Positions 37,355 through 45,724 are shown, counted from the stretch's first letter. The stretch is 64,000 nt of DNA from Flavobacterium sp. LHD-80 (GCF_030929605.1 NZ_JAVFVS010000001.1:248001-312000), one strand, 5' to 3'. The notes: generated by a model from the letters alone, not told the origin. Numbers and translations: made by a program.

Positions 37355-37638
37355 GTTTTTTTAATTGTTTTTTAAAAGTTTAATACTAAATAGTGGAACG
37401 GCAAAACTACAAAAGAAATTTAATTTTGTGCAAAAAATAGCCGTTTTCAAACGGTTAAGTTGCTGAATTAAAGATGTTTCTGTATTTTTCTTACAGTATG
37501 TACGAAAAAAAGCTGTTTTTGGATTTTTTTTGATGATTTTTTTTAAAAGTGTAAAAATCAGACTTTTAAAATTATTAGGAATAGTTTTGTGAAAAAACAA
37601 AAATCGGGATAAATCAGGAAAAATTAGGCATAAAAAAA

Positions 37639-37668
37639 ACAGCTCAATAACCACAAAGAGCTGTTTGT
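37639..37668 (-). terminator. Terminator of array member 2
   Basis: The stem aaacagctc / gagctgttt with loop aataaccacaaa recurs almost exactly at 39271-39304. The terminator was therefore duplicated together with the gene. Confidence 0.75.
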
Positions 37669-37728
37669 AAAACAATCACGTTTTTACTAACTATCTAACC
37701 TTATACTCTTATGAGAAGTATAACTTTT

Positions 37729-38136
37729 TTAGCGTACTGCTACGCTAGTATTTTTAGCAGCGTTACCTGCTTTATAAGTTGTCGAAACTGCTTTTGATGA
37801 TAAAACTGAGATGCCATCAGTAACCGTAATTTCGTGTCTTACTTTTTTTGTACTGTCTTCAATTTCTAGATAGTAAGTTCCCTTTGGAAACTCTTCTAAG
37901 CTAAAAGTTCTTAGGATTCCGTCTTTACCTGAAGCGCTTTCAGAGTAAATCAATTCTCCATTTTTGTCGTAGATTGCTAAATTGGCTTTTGTAACCTGAT
38001 TAAGAGCAAACGTAATTAGTTTTCCATTTCCTTTCAAAACGTGAACATTCAAATTGTCATTCCCGTCAATTGCAAAAGCGCTGCTTCCTGCAAAAAGTAC
38101 TGCACATACTAAACTTAATTTTAAAATCTTTTTCAT
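37729..38136 (-). CDS. Small secreted beta-sandwich protein, array member 2
   Basis: This 135-residue protein has a signal peptide (LKLSLVCAVLFAGSSAFAIDG), then DNLNVHVLKGNGKLITFALNQVTKANLAIYDKNGELIYSESASGKDGILRTFSLEEFPKGTYYLEIEDSTKKVRHEITV. It is about 80% identical by eye to members 3 and 4. The end SVAVR is shared. The three are recent duplicates. No catalytic residues are evident; surface, matrix or adhesin roles are guesses. Confidence 0.75.
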   Translation of the reverse strand: MKKILKLSLVCAVLFAGSSAFAIDGNDNLNVHVLKGNGKLITFALNQVTKANLAIYDKNGELIYSESASGKDGILRTFSLEEFPKGTYYLEIEDSTKKVRHEITVTDGISVLSSKAVSTTYKAGNAAKNTSVAVR

Positions 38137-38175
38137 AATCTTAGTTATTAAATTAATAGTTCTAATTATCTGATG

Positions 38176-38212
38176 CTAAATTACTCTTGAAATAGCTGTT
38201 TCAACACAACTC
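38176..38212 (-). promoter_or_regulatory. Conserved promoter of array member 2
   Basis: On the minus strand GTTGTGTTG, a ~16-bp spacer and TAATTTAG form a -33/-7 pair. TAATTTAGCATCAG at the -7 box recurs at member 3 and, as TAATTTTACATCAG, at member 4. Confidence 0.6.
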
Positions 38213-38268
38213 TATTTGCAGATTTATATGCTGTATTCTCATTTACGAAACCGATATAGGTTAAAGTT
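38204..38268. promoter_or_regulatory. Shared upstream operator block, copy 1
   Basis: This ~65-bp block upstream of array member 2 contains the near-palindrome AACCGATATAGGTT (38249-38262, 12 of 14 positions symmetric). It is conserved at 38965-39030, 39844-39910 and 40141-40200. It lies about 70-130 bp upstream of the start codon, in a position for activator binding. Confidence 0.6.
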
Positions 38269-38418
38269 TGAATTATAATCGGTGTTTTTGTTAAATTGGT
38301 TGTTATTTTTCAAAGTTTTTAATCGGCTCAGAATAAAGGTTTTCGGTTTTGAATAAAGAAATTCAAACTTTTAAATAAAAATCCTGAAGGAATACAGCGA
38401 AAAAATATCGGCCCCAAA

Positions 38419-38452
38419 AAAAACAGCTTCCTTTTATTAAGAAAGCTGTTTT
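38419..38452 (-). terminator. Terminator of array member 3
   Basis: The stem aaaacagctt / aagctgtttt has a T-rich minus-strand flank, 45 bp past the stop codon. Confidence 0.7.
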
Positions 38453-38496
38453 AAAGAATATAAAATCTAATTTTGTTTTTCAATACAAGCATCATT

Positions 38497-38898
38497 TTAA
38501 CGTGCGGCTACGCTTGTATTTTTAGAAAATCCCGATTTGTAAACAGACGAAATTGCTTTTGCTGACAAAACTGTTTTTTCATCAGTTATCGTAATTTCAT
38601 GTTTCACTTTCTTTACATTATCTTCTACTTCTAAATAGTAAGTTCCTTCTGGAAATTCTTCTAAATTAAAAGTTCTCAAAATTCCATCTTTACCAGAAGC
38701 ACTTTCTGAATAAATTAGAGTTCCATCTTTGTCGTAAATTGCTACGTTTGCTTTTTTAACTTGGTTAAGTGCAAACGTGATCAGTTTACCATTTGTTTTT
38801 AACACGTGAACGTTCAAATTATCGTTCCCGTCAATTGCAAAAGCGCTCATTCCTGTGAAAAGCACTGCACACACTAAACTTAATTTTAAATTTTTCAT
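38497..38898 (-). CDS. Small secreted beta-sandwich protein, array member 3
   Basis: This 133-residue protein has a signal peptide (NLKLSLVCAVLFTGMSAFA). The mature part has the shared DNLNVHVLKTNGKLITFALNQVKKANVAIYDKDGTLIYSESASGKDGILRTFNLEEFPEGTYYLEVED. It is closest to member 2. It has its own conserved promoter (TAATTTAGCATCAG box), operator block and terminator, so each gene is an independent unit. Confidence 0.75.
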   Translation of the reverse strand: MKNLKLSLVCAVLFTGMSAFAIDGNDNLNVHVLKTNGKLITFALNQVKKANVAIYDKDGTLIYSESASGKDGILRTFNLEEFPEGTYYLEVEDNVKKVKHEITITDEKTVLSAKAISSVYKSGFSKNTSVAAR

Positions 38899-38964
38899 AG
38901 CATTAGTTTTTAAATTAATAGATCTAATTCTCTGATGCTAAATTAGTTACAATGCAGGGGTAAT

Positions 38965-39030
38965 TGCACAACTCCATTTGCAGATTTCGATGCTGTATTC
39001 TCATTTACGAAACCGTTATAGGTTAAATTT
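38965..39030. promoter_or_regulatory. Shared upstream operator block, copy 2
   Basis: The element upstream of array member 3 has AACCGTTATAGGTT at 39011-39024, with the same flanks (tgctgtattctcatttacga). The arms AACC/GGTT are intact while the centre differs from copy 1. Confidence 0.6.
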
Positions 39031-39133
39031 TGAATTTAATTTAATGATTATGTTAATTGGGTGGTTATTTTTTAAAGTTTTGATGATTTTGGCTTTGCAT
39101 TTAATTCATGATTTGTTTACAAAGCAAACGTGT

Positions 39134-39240
39134 TTAACCGCAAAGACCGCAAAGTCGCAAAGGTGTTACGCAAAGTTCGCAAAGCTTTAAATATAAAACC
39201 TTGCGAACTTTGCGTAACACCTTTGCGACTTTGCGGTTAA
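39134..39240. repeat. cgcaaag-family long inverted repeat
   Basis: The arms (from ttaaccgcaaag to its complement ctttgcggttaa) pair over ~36 nt with one 9-bp insertion in the left arm. It is made of cgcaaag and cgcaaagt words as at 23636, and lies between array members 3 and 4. Confidence 0.85.
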
Positions 39241-39270
39241 AAAAAATCTACACTTAAATAAAAAGCAAAA

Positions 39271-39304
39271 AAAAAACAGCTCAATAACCACAAAGAGCTG
39301 TTTC
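39271..39304 (-). terminator. Terminator of array member 4
   Basis: It is almost the same hairpin as 37639-37668 (aaacagctc / gagctgttt, same loop). Confidence 0.75.
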
Positions 39305-39376
39305 TAAAACCTGACGGTTTTTAAACTTTACTAACTATCTAACCTCATTTTTATACTGTGTTCGAGTATAACTTTT

Positions 39377-39778
39377 TTAGCGTACTGCTACGCTTGTATT
39401 TTTTGCAGCTGTTTTGTAAACAGATGAAATTGCTTTTGATGATAAAACTGTAGCATCATCAGTAATTGTAATTTCGTGTCTTACTTTTTTAGCGCTGTCT
39501 TCAACTTCTAAATAATAAGTTCCAGCTGGAAATTCTTCTAGACTGAAAGTTCTTAAAATACCATCTTTTCCAGATGCGTTTTCAGAATATAATAAAGTAC
39601 CGTCTTTATCATAAATAGATAGATTAGCTTTTTTTGTTTGGTTTAAAGCAAACGTGATAAGCTTTCCATTTCCTTTTAATACGTGAAGACCAAATTCTCC
39701 TTCTCCATTAATTGCATAAGTATTTAATCCTGATAATAATACCGCAACTACTAAACTTAATTTTAAAATCGTTTTCAT
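39377..39778 (-). CDS. Small secreted beta-sandwich protein, array member 4
   Basis: This 133-residue protein has a signal peptide (LKLSLVVAVLLSGLNTYAING). The mature part is GEFGLHVLKGNGKLITFALNQTKKANLSIYDKDGTLLYSENASGKDGILRTFSLEEFPAGTYYLEVEDSAKKVRHEITI. It is closest to the array regulator and shares promoter, operator and terminator types with members 2 and 3. The AAGT-rich end (KTAAKNTSVAVR) is shared. Function unknown. Confidence 0.75.
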   Translation of the reverse strand: MKTILKLSLVVAVLLSGLNTYAINGEGEFGLHVLKGNGKLITFALNQTKKANLSIYDKDGTLLYSENASGKDGILRTFSLEEFPAGTYYLEVEDSAKKVRHEITITDDATVLSSKAISSVYKTAAKNTSVAVR

Positions 39779-39843
39779 AATTCTCTATGTTTAAATTATT
39801 AGTTCATTTTTCTGATGTAAAATTACTGCAGCAGCTGCTTTTT

Positions 39844-39910
39844 AAACACAACTCTATTTTCCAATTTATATGCTATATTCTCATTTACGAAACCGATATA
39901 GGTTAAAATT
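39844..39910. promoter_or_regulatory. Shared upstream operator block, copy 3
   Basis: AACCGATATAGGTT at 39891-39904 has the same flanks as the other copies. The 80 bp that include it (39878-39958) are repeated almost exactly at 40139-40219, just upstream of the AraC gene. Confidence 0.6.
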
Positions 39911-40140
39911 TAAATTATTTTAGGTGTTTTTGTTAATTACGATATTATTTTTCAATGTTTTGATAAAAATGCGGTTTGTTAAAATATTCCGTTTTTCTTA
40001 CAGAAATGCTATATCAATATAAAAAAGCGGTTTTAAATATGATATTTTAAAAAAATCACGGATAAAAAAAATCAGACCCTAAAAAAAGAGCTGTTTTGGT
40101 ATAAAATCGGCAAGATGATTTTGTTGGTTTTCGTGAATAA

Positions 40141-40200
40141 TTCTCATTTACGAAACCGTTATAGGTTAAAATTTAAATTATTTTAGGTGTTTTTGTTAAA
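40141..40200. promoter_or_regulatory. Shared upstream operator block, copy 4 (before the AraC gene)
   Basis: AACCGTTATAGGTT at 40154-40167 lies 65 bp upstream of the AraC start codon, in the opposite orientation relative to that gene. This suggests that the regulator binds the same operator for itself and the array. Confidence 0.6.
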
Positions 40201-40231
40201 TTTGCTATTATTTTTTAAAGATATATATATC

Positions 40232-41104
40232 ATGAAAACAGTCGCCCCAGCTCTTGAAGTGATATCAAACTCATACGGAAGTTCTTTCACCTACACTAAA
40301 CATGCCGAAAAGACCAACAGTAAAGCCCATTTATGGCATTATCATCCAGAAATTGAGTTGGTTTATATTAATGGAGGTGCGGGAAAAAGACAAATAGGAA
40401 GCCATGTTTCTTATTACACCAATGGAGATTTGATATTAATAGGTGCAAATTTGCCACATTGTGGTTTTACAAATGAACAAACGGGAAATAAAAAAGAAAC
40501 CGTTATTCATATTAAACCAGAATTTTTAGGGAATGATTTTTTTGTTGCACCCGAAATGAAAAGAGTGCAGAATATTATTAGTCAGTCAAAAGCCGGAATT
40601 GCTTTTAACGGAGAGACTAAAAAACAGATTGGCAAAAAAATCGAAATGATGGAGCATCAGCTTCCTTTTGAGCGTTTGCTGACACTTTTGAGTATTTTAG
40701 ATGAATTAGAAGCATCAGATGAATATACGGTTTTAAATGCTGACGGATTTTCGTTAGAATTGCAAACACAGGACAGTGATCGTATGAATTTGGTTTTTAA
40801 TTATGTGAAAGATCATTTTCAGGAATCTATAGCTATTGACGAAATTTCAAATCTGGTTAGTATGACGACGCCTTCGTTTTGTCGCTATTTCAAAAAGATT
40901 TCGAATAAAACATTTACTGAATTTGTAAATGAATATCGTTTAGTTCACGCTTCTAAACTTTTGGCAGAAAAACAAATTAGTATTAATGAAGTTTGTTATG
41001 AAAGCGGTTTTAATAATTTCAGCCATTTCAGCAAATCGTTCAAACAATATACAGGTAAAAGCGCATCGCAATACCGTTTAGAGCACAAAATTATAATTAG
41101 TTAG
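40232..41104 (+). CDS. AraC-family regulator with cupin sensor, next to the secreted-protein array
   Basis: The start at MKTVAPALEVIS gives 290 residues; an earlier open start adds an unlikely prefix. The N-terminal cupin (HLWHYHPEIELVYINGGAGKRQIGSH, DLILIGANLPHCGF) should bind a small ligand, often a sugar. The C-terminal HTH pair spans DRMNLVFNYVKDHFQESIAIDEISNLVSMTTPSFCRYFKKISNKTFTEFVNEYRL and ISINEVCYESGFNNFSHFSKSFKQYTGKSASQYR. A copy of the array operator sits upstream of it. Control of the array is inferred from this. Confidence 0.88.
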   Translation: MKTVAPALEVISNSYGSSFTYTKHAEKTNSKAHLWHYHPEIELVYINGGAGKRQIGSHVSYYTNGDLILIGANLPHCGFTNEQTGNKKETVIHIKPEFLGNDFFVAPEMKRVQNIISQSKAGIAFNGETKKQIGKKIEMMEHQLPFERLLTLLSILDELEASDEYTVLNADGFSLELQTQDSDRMNLVFNYVKDHFQESIAIDEISNLVSMTTPSFCRYFKKISNKTFTEFVNEYRLVHASKLLAEKQISINEVCYESGFNNFSHFSKSFKQYTGKSASQYRLEHKIIIS

Positions 41105-41113
41105 TTTTTTTAG

Positions 41114-41310
41114 GCCACTGATTACACAGATTGAAATGATTTTTTTGCTGCCACGAATTGCACTAATTTTCACGAATTAAAATTTGATAAAGTTTTAAAT
41201 TTTGTCAAAGTTGGAATCGCATAATTAAAAATTAGTGGGAATTAGTGTAATTCGTGGCAAAATAATTTGATCAAAAATATAAATCCATAGAATCATTTTA
41301 ATCTGTGGCA
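41114..41310. repeat. Nested inverted repeat of the cacgaatt family
   Basis: The inner arms tgccacgaattgcactaatt (41149) and its complement ending attcgtggca (41258) pair with few mismatches. The outer arms ccactgattacacagatt and aatctgtggca enclose them. This is another word-like Bacteroidota intergenic element; it contains no gene. Confidence 0.8.
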
Positions 41311-41318
41311 AAAAAAAC

Positions 41319-41349
41319 AAATCCGATTAGCAAAAGCTGGTCGGATTTT
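41319..41349. terminator. Terminator of the AraC gene
   Basis: The stem aaatccga / tcggattt is followed by a T-run. It is displaced 215 bp from the stop codon by the repeat. Confidence 0.7.
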
Positions 41350-41412
41350 TCATATATTTTATTTTGAAAAAAGTATATTTACATTCCCTAATCAGAAAAA
41401 AAATATATAAAA

Positions 41413-42282
41413 ATGAAGAAATTTAAAATGCTGTTGTCTGCATTTTTGCTTTGCGTAACTACCATGACATACGCTGCAAAAGTAGATACTTTACAAGTTG
41501 CCAGTACCGCGATGGGTAAAACCTATAAAGCGGCGGTAGTTTTACCAAATTCTTATGCTAAAAGCAAACAAGCTTTTCCGGTTATGTATCTTTTACATGG
41601 TGCTTATGGACATTTTAGCGACTGGTTAAAAAATACGCCAAACAAAAAATTAGTTCAGAGTTTATCAGATCAATACAATATGATTATTGTGATGCCAGAA
41701 GGCGAAGTGTTTAGTTTTTATCTAGACAGTCCGGTAAATAAAGAAAGTCAGTTCGAGACTTTTATAACTCAGGAAGTAATTCAGAAAGTAGATAAAACCT
41801 ACCGAACCATCAGCAATAAAAATGGAAGAGTAATTACAGGGCTTTCAATGGGTGGCCATGGTGCTTTGTATCTTTCAGCAAAACACCCCGATTTATTTTG
41901 TGCAGCCGGAAGTATGAGTGGCGCAGTTGATATGAGTACGATGTTGAACAGAGATTCGGCAGCTCAAGTTGTAAAATTAATGCAGCCTGTTTTTGGAGAT
42001 AAAAGTGGCAGTACCGAAATGTACGAGCAATATGCTGTTATGAATATGCTCGATAAAATAAAAGCAAATAAATTGCCGTTGATTATTGATTGTGGCGTTG
42101 ATGATTTTTTAATTGAACCAAATAGAGAATTGCACCGAAGATTAGTTTACAACAAAGTAGAGCACGATTATACCGAACGTCCTGGAGCGCATACTTGGGA
42201 ATATTGGGAAAATTCACTACCTTGCCATATATTATTTTTCAATAAAATATTGCTTAAAAACCAAGTTGTTGCGAAAAAATAA
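41413..42282 (+). CDS. Secreted esterase, alpha/beta hydrolase (esterase D / feruloyl type)
   Basis: This 289-residue protein has a signal peptide (KMLLSAFLLCVTTMTYAAK). The esterase D-like domain starts VASTAMGKTYKAAVVLPNSYAKSKQAFPVMYLLHGAYGHFSDWL. The triad is Ser in GLSMGGHGAL, Asp in IDCGVDDFL and His in RPGAHTWEYW. PF00756 enzymes of this size hydrolyse acyl or feruloyl/acetyl esters on sugars. No polysaccharide locus surrounds it, so the substrate is open. Confidence 0.88.
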   Translation: MKKFKMLLSAFLLCVTTMTYAAKVDTLQVASTAMGKTYKAAVVLPNSYAKSKQAFPVMYLLHGAYGHFSDWLKNTPNKKLVQSLSDQYNMIIVMPEGEVFSFYLDSPVNKESQFETFITQEVIQKVDKTYRTISNKNGRVITGLSMGGHGALYLSAKHPDLFCAAGSMSGAVDMSTMLNRDSAAQVVKLMQPVFGDKSGSTEMYEQYAVMNMLDKIKANKLPLIIDCGVDDFLIEPNRELHRRLVYNKVEHDYTERPGAHTWEYWENSLPCHILFFNKILLKNQVVAKK

Positions 42283-42381
42283 TTAGAAATTTTATTCAAA
42301 AACCTGTTTGACAAAATTTTTGGTTTGGTTTTTGGAATGCTTTTATAAATTTTTAAAAACAATTTAAATACCACAAATATT

Positions 42382-42903
42382 ATGAAAAAGATACTTACCT
42401 TATTTGCCCTAGTTGGATTAATTGCTTTTACAAGCTGTGAAGGGCCAGAAGGACCTCCGGGAGAACCAGGGCCAGCGGCGGAAGTTTTCCAAGTTAAAGG
42501 AGTGAATTTTACGGCATCAAACAATTATAATCCTATAATTCCTTTAAATCCAAATATTTTTTCATCGGATATGGTTCTAGTTTACAGAAAATCTGGTGTA
42601 GATAATGGTGCCGATGTTTGGAAAATGGCTCCAGAGCTTTATTATTTTGATGATGGAACTTTTAACTTTGGTTATAATTTTAATTTCACATTAAGAGATG
42701 TCAGTATTTATTTAGATGGAGGAGATTTAGCAACTGTTGTTGATGGTTTTAGATTAAATCAAACTTTTAGAATAGTGATTATTCCAGGATATTTATCAGG
42801 CGCTGCTAAGTCAGTTAATAAACCTGATTTTTCAGATTATCATGCAGTTATTGCCAAATACGGTATTGATGACAGCAAAGTAAAAGAAATTACGGTTAAA
42901 TAA
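42382..42903 (+). CDS. Lipoprotein with short collagen-like stretch
   Basis: This 173-residue protein has a lipobox (LIAFTSC). Gly-X-Y-like triplets follow at once (EGPEGPPGEPGPAAEVFQ), then a beta-rich domain (VKGVNFTASNNYNPIIPLNP, MVLVYRKSGVDNGADVW, FDDGTFNFGYNFNFTLRDVSIYLDGGDLATVVDGFRLNQTFRIVII). Flavobacteria have many such collagen-tailed lipoproteins, usually of unknown role; the stretch may make a flexible linker or trimer at the surface. It is monocistronic, 100 bp after the esterase. Confidence 0.7.
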   Translation: MKKILTLFALVGLIAFTSCEGPEGPPGEPGPAAEVFQVKGVNFTASNNYNPIIPLNPNIFSSDMVLVYRKSGVDNGADVWKMAPELYYFDDGTFNFGYNFNFTLRDVSIYLDGGDLATVVDGFRLNQTFRIVIIPGYLSGAAKSVNKPDFSDYHAVIAKYGIDDSKVKEITVK

Positions 42904-42921
42904 TTTTAGATGTAAATTCAA

Positions 42922-42957
42922 TAAAAAAAAGGAAATCGTAAGATTTCCTTTTTTTTA
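42922..42957. terminator. Bidirectional terminator
   Basis: The stem aaaaaggaaatc / gatttcctttt lies between the convergent lipoprotein and TerC genes, with T-runs on both strands. Confidence 0.8.
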
Positions 42958-42979
42958 TTATGATTATGTTTTATAAATA

Positions 42980-43951
42980 TTATTGTTCCGTAGAATCTGA
43001 ATCAGTTAATAGTTTTTCTTTTCCAAATTTAAGAGAAACCAAAATCCCTACTAAAAGTGACAAAGCGATAAATCCTAAAGAAGCCCATTCTGGAACGTGA
43101 ATCCAATCGTGAAGAAGCATTTTCAATCCTACAAAAGCTAAAATTGCAACTAAACTGTATTCCAAATAACTGAATTTTGCCAGCATGTTTGCCAAAAAGA
43201 AATACATTGAACGCAAACCAAGAATAGCAAAAATATTAGAACTGAATACTAAAAACGGATCTGAAGTAATTGCTAAAATCGCTGGAACGCTGTCAACTGC
43301 AAATAAAACATCCATTACTTCAATAACTATTAAAGCAACAAAAAGTGGAGTGGCAGCTTTTTTTGCGGTTTTGGTTGAAATGAAGAACTTTTCACCATCC
43401 ATTTCTGCTGTTATCGGAATAACCTTTCCTAGTAGTTTATATATAAAGGAATCTTTTGGGTGAAAATCTTCATCTTCTCCAGAAAACAACATTTTTAAAG
43501 CAGTAAATATTAAGAAAGCACCAAACAGATAAGTTGTCCAAGTGAATTTATTAATCAGCATTACTCCGAAGAAAATCATCAAGCCACGGAAAACAATCGC
43601 GCCCAGGATTCCCCAGAATAAAACTCGGTGTTGGTATTTTTGCGGAATTTTGAATGAAGCAAAAATAATTGCAATTACAAAAATATTATCAACGCTTAGT
43701 GAAAGCTCAATTAAATATCCCGTAATAAACTTCATCGAAGCCGCCATAGGAAGCAACTTGTCAGGATTTGCAATATAGTCTGTAGTGTACAGCCAATAAA
43801 TTACTCCCGAAAATAAGAAAGATAAAGTAACCCAGATCAATGTCCATTTACTGGCTTCTTTGGTGCTGATGATATGTGGCGTTTTATTGAAAACACCTAA
43901 ATCTAAAGCAAGAATTAATACAACAGCAATTAAAAACAGAGTCCAGACCAT
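42980..43951 (-). CDS. TerC-family membrane protein
   Basis: This 323-residue protein has about nine membrane segments. It shows TerC motifs: EASKWTLIWVTLSFLFSGVIYWL, FITGYLIELSLSVDNIFVIAIIFASF, HRVLFWGILGAIVFRGLMI and IVIEVMDVLFAVDSVPAILAITSDPFLVFSSNIFAILGLRSMYF. The acidic residues inside membrane segments (SVDN, EVMDVLFAVDS) are the family's likely Mn2+/Ca2+ transport residues. TerC/Alx proteins export manganese or help metallate secreted proteins. Confidence 0.92.
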   Translation of the reverse strand: MVWTLFLIAVVLILALDLGVFNKTPHIISTKEASKWTLIWVTLSFLFSGVIYWLYTTDYIANPDKLLPMAASMKFITGYLIELSLSVDNIFVIAIIFASFKIPQKYQHRVLFWGILGAIVFRGLMIFFGVMLINKFTWTTYLFGAFLIFTALKMLFSGEDEDFHPKDSFIYKLLGKVIPITAEMDGEKFFISTKTAKKAATPLFVALIVIEVMDVLFAVDSVPAILAITSDPFLVFSSNIFAILGLRSMYFFLANMLAKFSYLEYSLVAILAFVGLKMLLHDWIHVPEWASLGFIALSLLVGILVSLKFGKEKLLTDSDSTEQ

Positions 43952-43976
43952 TACGATAATTTTTTATAGTGATATA

Positions 43977-43984
43977 CAAAGATA
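43977..43984 (-). promoter_or_regulatory. Possible -7 box of the TerC gene
   Basis: CAAAGATA on the plus strand reads TATCTTTG on the minus strand, a TAnnTTTG match 25 bp upstream of the start. No clear -33 box is seen. Confidence 0.4.
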
Positions 43985-44143
43985 GGCTTTGATGTTTAAC
44001 TTTTAAAAATTTATTGTACGAAACTTGTTCTTAAATTAAAGAGAATTTTGTAAAATGTTAGATGTGAAAGGTAAAAAGCATTTCGACTTCGCTCAATGTG
44101 ACAATTGTTGTTTATTAGAACTTTGTCAAAGTTTAACACACTC

Positions 44144-44245
44144 TTGTCATTCCGAGGAACGAGGAATCTCTGCAAGAAGCTCTATAAAGATGGGATTATG
44201 GGAGCGGAGTTTCTTACGGAGATTCCTCGTTCCTCGGAATGACAA
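44144..44245. repeat. Perfect 27-bp inverted repeat (gtcattccgagg family)
   Basis: The arms ttgtcattccgaggaacgag (44144-44170) and the exact complement ending cctcggaatgacaa (44219-44245) flank a ~48-bp centre containing agaagctc and gagcggagtttc. It is a long stable hairpin with no coding content. A degenerate sibling occurs at 35605. The nearby gap (43952-44337) holds nothing else but a terminator. Confidence 0.85.
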
Positions 44246-44283
44246 ACTGTACTGTATTTCGATTCTGCTCACGCTATAAAATA

Positions 44284-44316
44284 AAAAAAGTGCCAGTAAT
44301 AAAACTGGCACTTTTA
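44284..44316 (-). terminator. Terminator of the type II glutamine synthetase gene
   Basis: The stem aaagtgccagt / actggcactttt carries a T-run on the minus strand, 22 bp past the stop codon. Confidence 0.85.
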
Positions 44317-44337
44317 GAATATAAATTAAGCTTTGAA

Positions 44338-45354
44338 TTATAGCGCTGATTTAACAGTTTTGATAATTCTTGCAGCAATTTTGTATGGATCTCCGTTTGA
44401 AGCTGGTCTTCTGTCTTCCAACCATCCTTTCCATCCTTTTTGAACAGTCATCAAAGGAATTCTGATAGAACATCCTCTGTCTGAAACTCCATAAGAGAAA
44501 TCGTGGATAGAAGCAGTTTCGTGTTTACCAGTTAAACGTTGGTCATTGTAAGCTCCGTAAACTGCGATGTGCTCAGCAGTAACAGGACGGAAAGCCTCAC
44601 AAATTCTTTCGTAAGTAGCTTGATCTCCGCAAGTTCTCAATACATTGTTAGAGAAGTTAGCGTGCATTCCAGAACCATTCCAGTCAGTATCTCCTAGAGG
44701 TTTTGGGTGATATTCAATATAGTAACCATATTTCTCAGTCAAACGATCTAATAAGTAACGAGCAACCCAGATTTCATCTCCAGCTTTTTTAGCTCCTTTA
44801 GCGAATAATTGGAATTCCCATTGTCCGCAAGCAACCTCTTGGTTGATTCCTTCAAAGTTGATTCCAGCAGCGATACATAAATCAGCATGCTCTTCAACTA
44901 ATTTTCTTCCGTGTGTGTTTTTTCCACCTACTGAACAGTAGTACATCCCTTGTGGAGCAGGGTATCCTCCAACTGGGAAACCAAGTGGAAGTTGAGTTTT
45001 AGTATCCATGATGAAATACTCTTGCTCGAAACCAAACCAAAAATCATCATCTTCATCATCAATTGTAGCTCTTCCGTTAGATGGGTGTGGAGTTCCGTCA
45101 GCATACATAACTTCAGACATTACTAACCATCCATTGATACGAGTTGGATCTGGATAAATTGCAACTGGAACTAAAAGACAGTCAGAAGAACCACCTTCAG
45201 CTTGTTTAGTTGATGAACCATCAAATGACCAATTTCCAAGTTCTTCTAATGTTCCTTTGAAATTTTCGTGCTCTTCAACTTTAGTTTTACTTCTAAGATT
45301 TTGAGTTGGCTCGTATCCATCTAACCAAATGTACTCTAACTTAATTTTAGCCAT
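44338..45354 (-). CDS. Glutamine synthetase, type II (eukaryote-like)
   Basis: This 338-residue enzyme converts glutamate, ammonia and ATP to glutamine. It is short, as in type II synthetases, and reads IKLEYIWLDGYEPTQNLRSKTKV, WSFDGSSTKQAEGGSSDCLLVPVAIYPDPTR, FGFEQEYF (metal ligands), INQEVACGQWEFQLF, DWNGSGMHANFS and KHETASIHDFSYGVSDRGCSIRIP. No adenylylation tyrosine region is present. It is divergent from a type III enzyme, so the cell carries two unrelated glutamine synthetases side by side. Confidence 0.93.
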   Translation of the reverse strand: MAKIKLEYIWLDGYEPTQNLRSKTKVEEHENFKGTLEELGNWSFDGSSTKQAEGGSSDCLLVPVAIYPDPTRINGWLVMSEVMYADGTPHPSNGRATIDDEDDDFWFGFEQEYFIMDTKTQLPLGFPVGGYPAPQGMYYCSVGGKNTHGRKLVEEHADLCIAAGINFEGINQEVACGQWEFQLFAKGAKKAGDEIWVARYLLDRLTEKYGYYIEYHPKPLGDTDWNGSGMHANFSNNVLRTCGDQATYERICEAFRPVTAEHIAVYGAYNDQRLTGKHETASIHDFSYGVSDRGCSIRIPLMTVQKGWKGWLEDRRPASNGDPYKIAARIIKTVKSAL

Positions 45355-45392
45355 AATAATATAAATTTATTTTTTTTGTTTTTTCGCTGGGT

Positions 45393-45400
45393 CAAATATA
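45393..45400 (-). promoter_or_regulatory. -7 box of the type II glutamine synthetase gene
   Basis: CAAATATA reads TATATTTG on the minus strand, a consensus match 39 bp upstream of the start codon. The -33 box is not clear. Confidence 0.55.
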
Positions 45401-45724
45401 GATTTATTTTTTTACTCCTAAAAATTAGGGGGCTATTTTGTTTTGCGGAGTATAATTTTTTAGAGAAGCATAATTTTCGCAGGGGTATATTTTTAAAAAA
45501 GCAATTTTTAACCACTATAAAAAATAAATTCGTAATAATTAAGGACTATTTTTGATTTTTTGAGTTAAGAAATTATGAAAAAATGTTTATTTAATGGGGA
45601 TTATTGCTGTTTTTTGTTACATTTCTTGAATGCGTTTGGTTATTCTCTAAAAAAAGCATGATCTATTGAGAAATCACTGTTCAAAAATCTAAAACTTATA
45701 TTCTAAACAGGCACTTTTATTGTT

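Noticed and set aside
44055..44279. Open frame of 74 codons over the 44.1 kb repeat
   Set aside because: It translates the inverted repeat itself and has no conserved signature.
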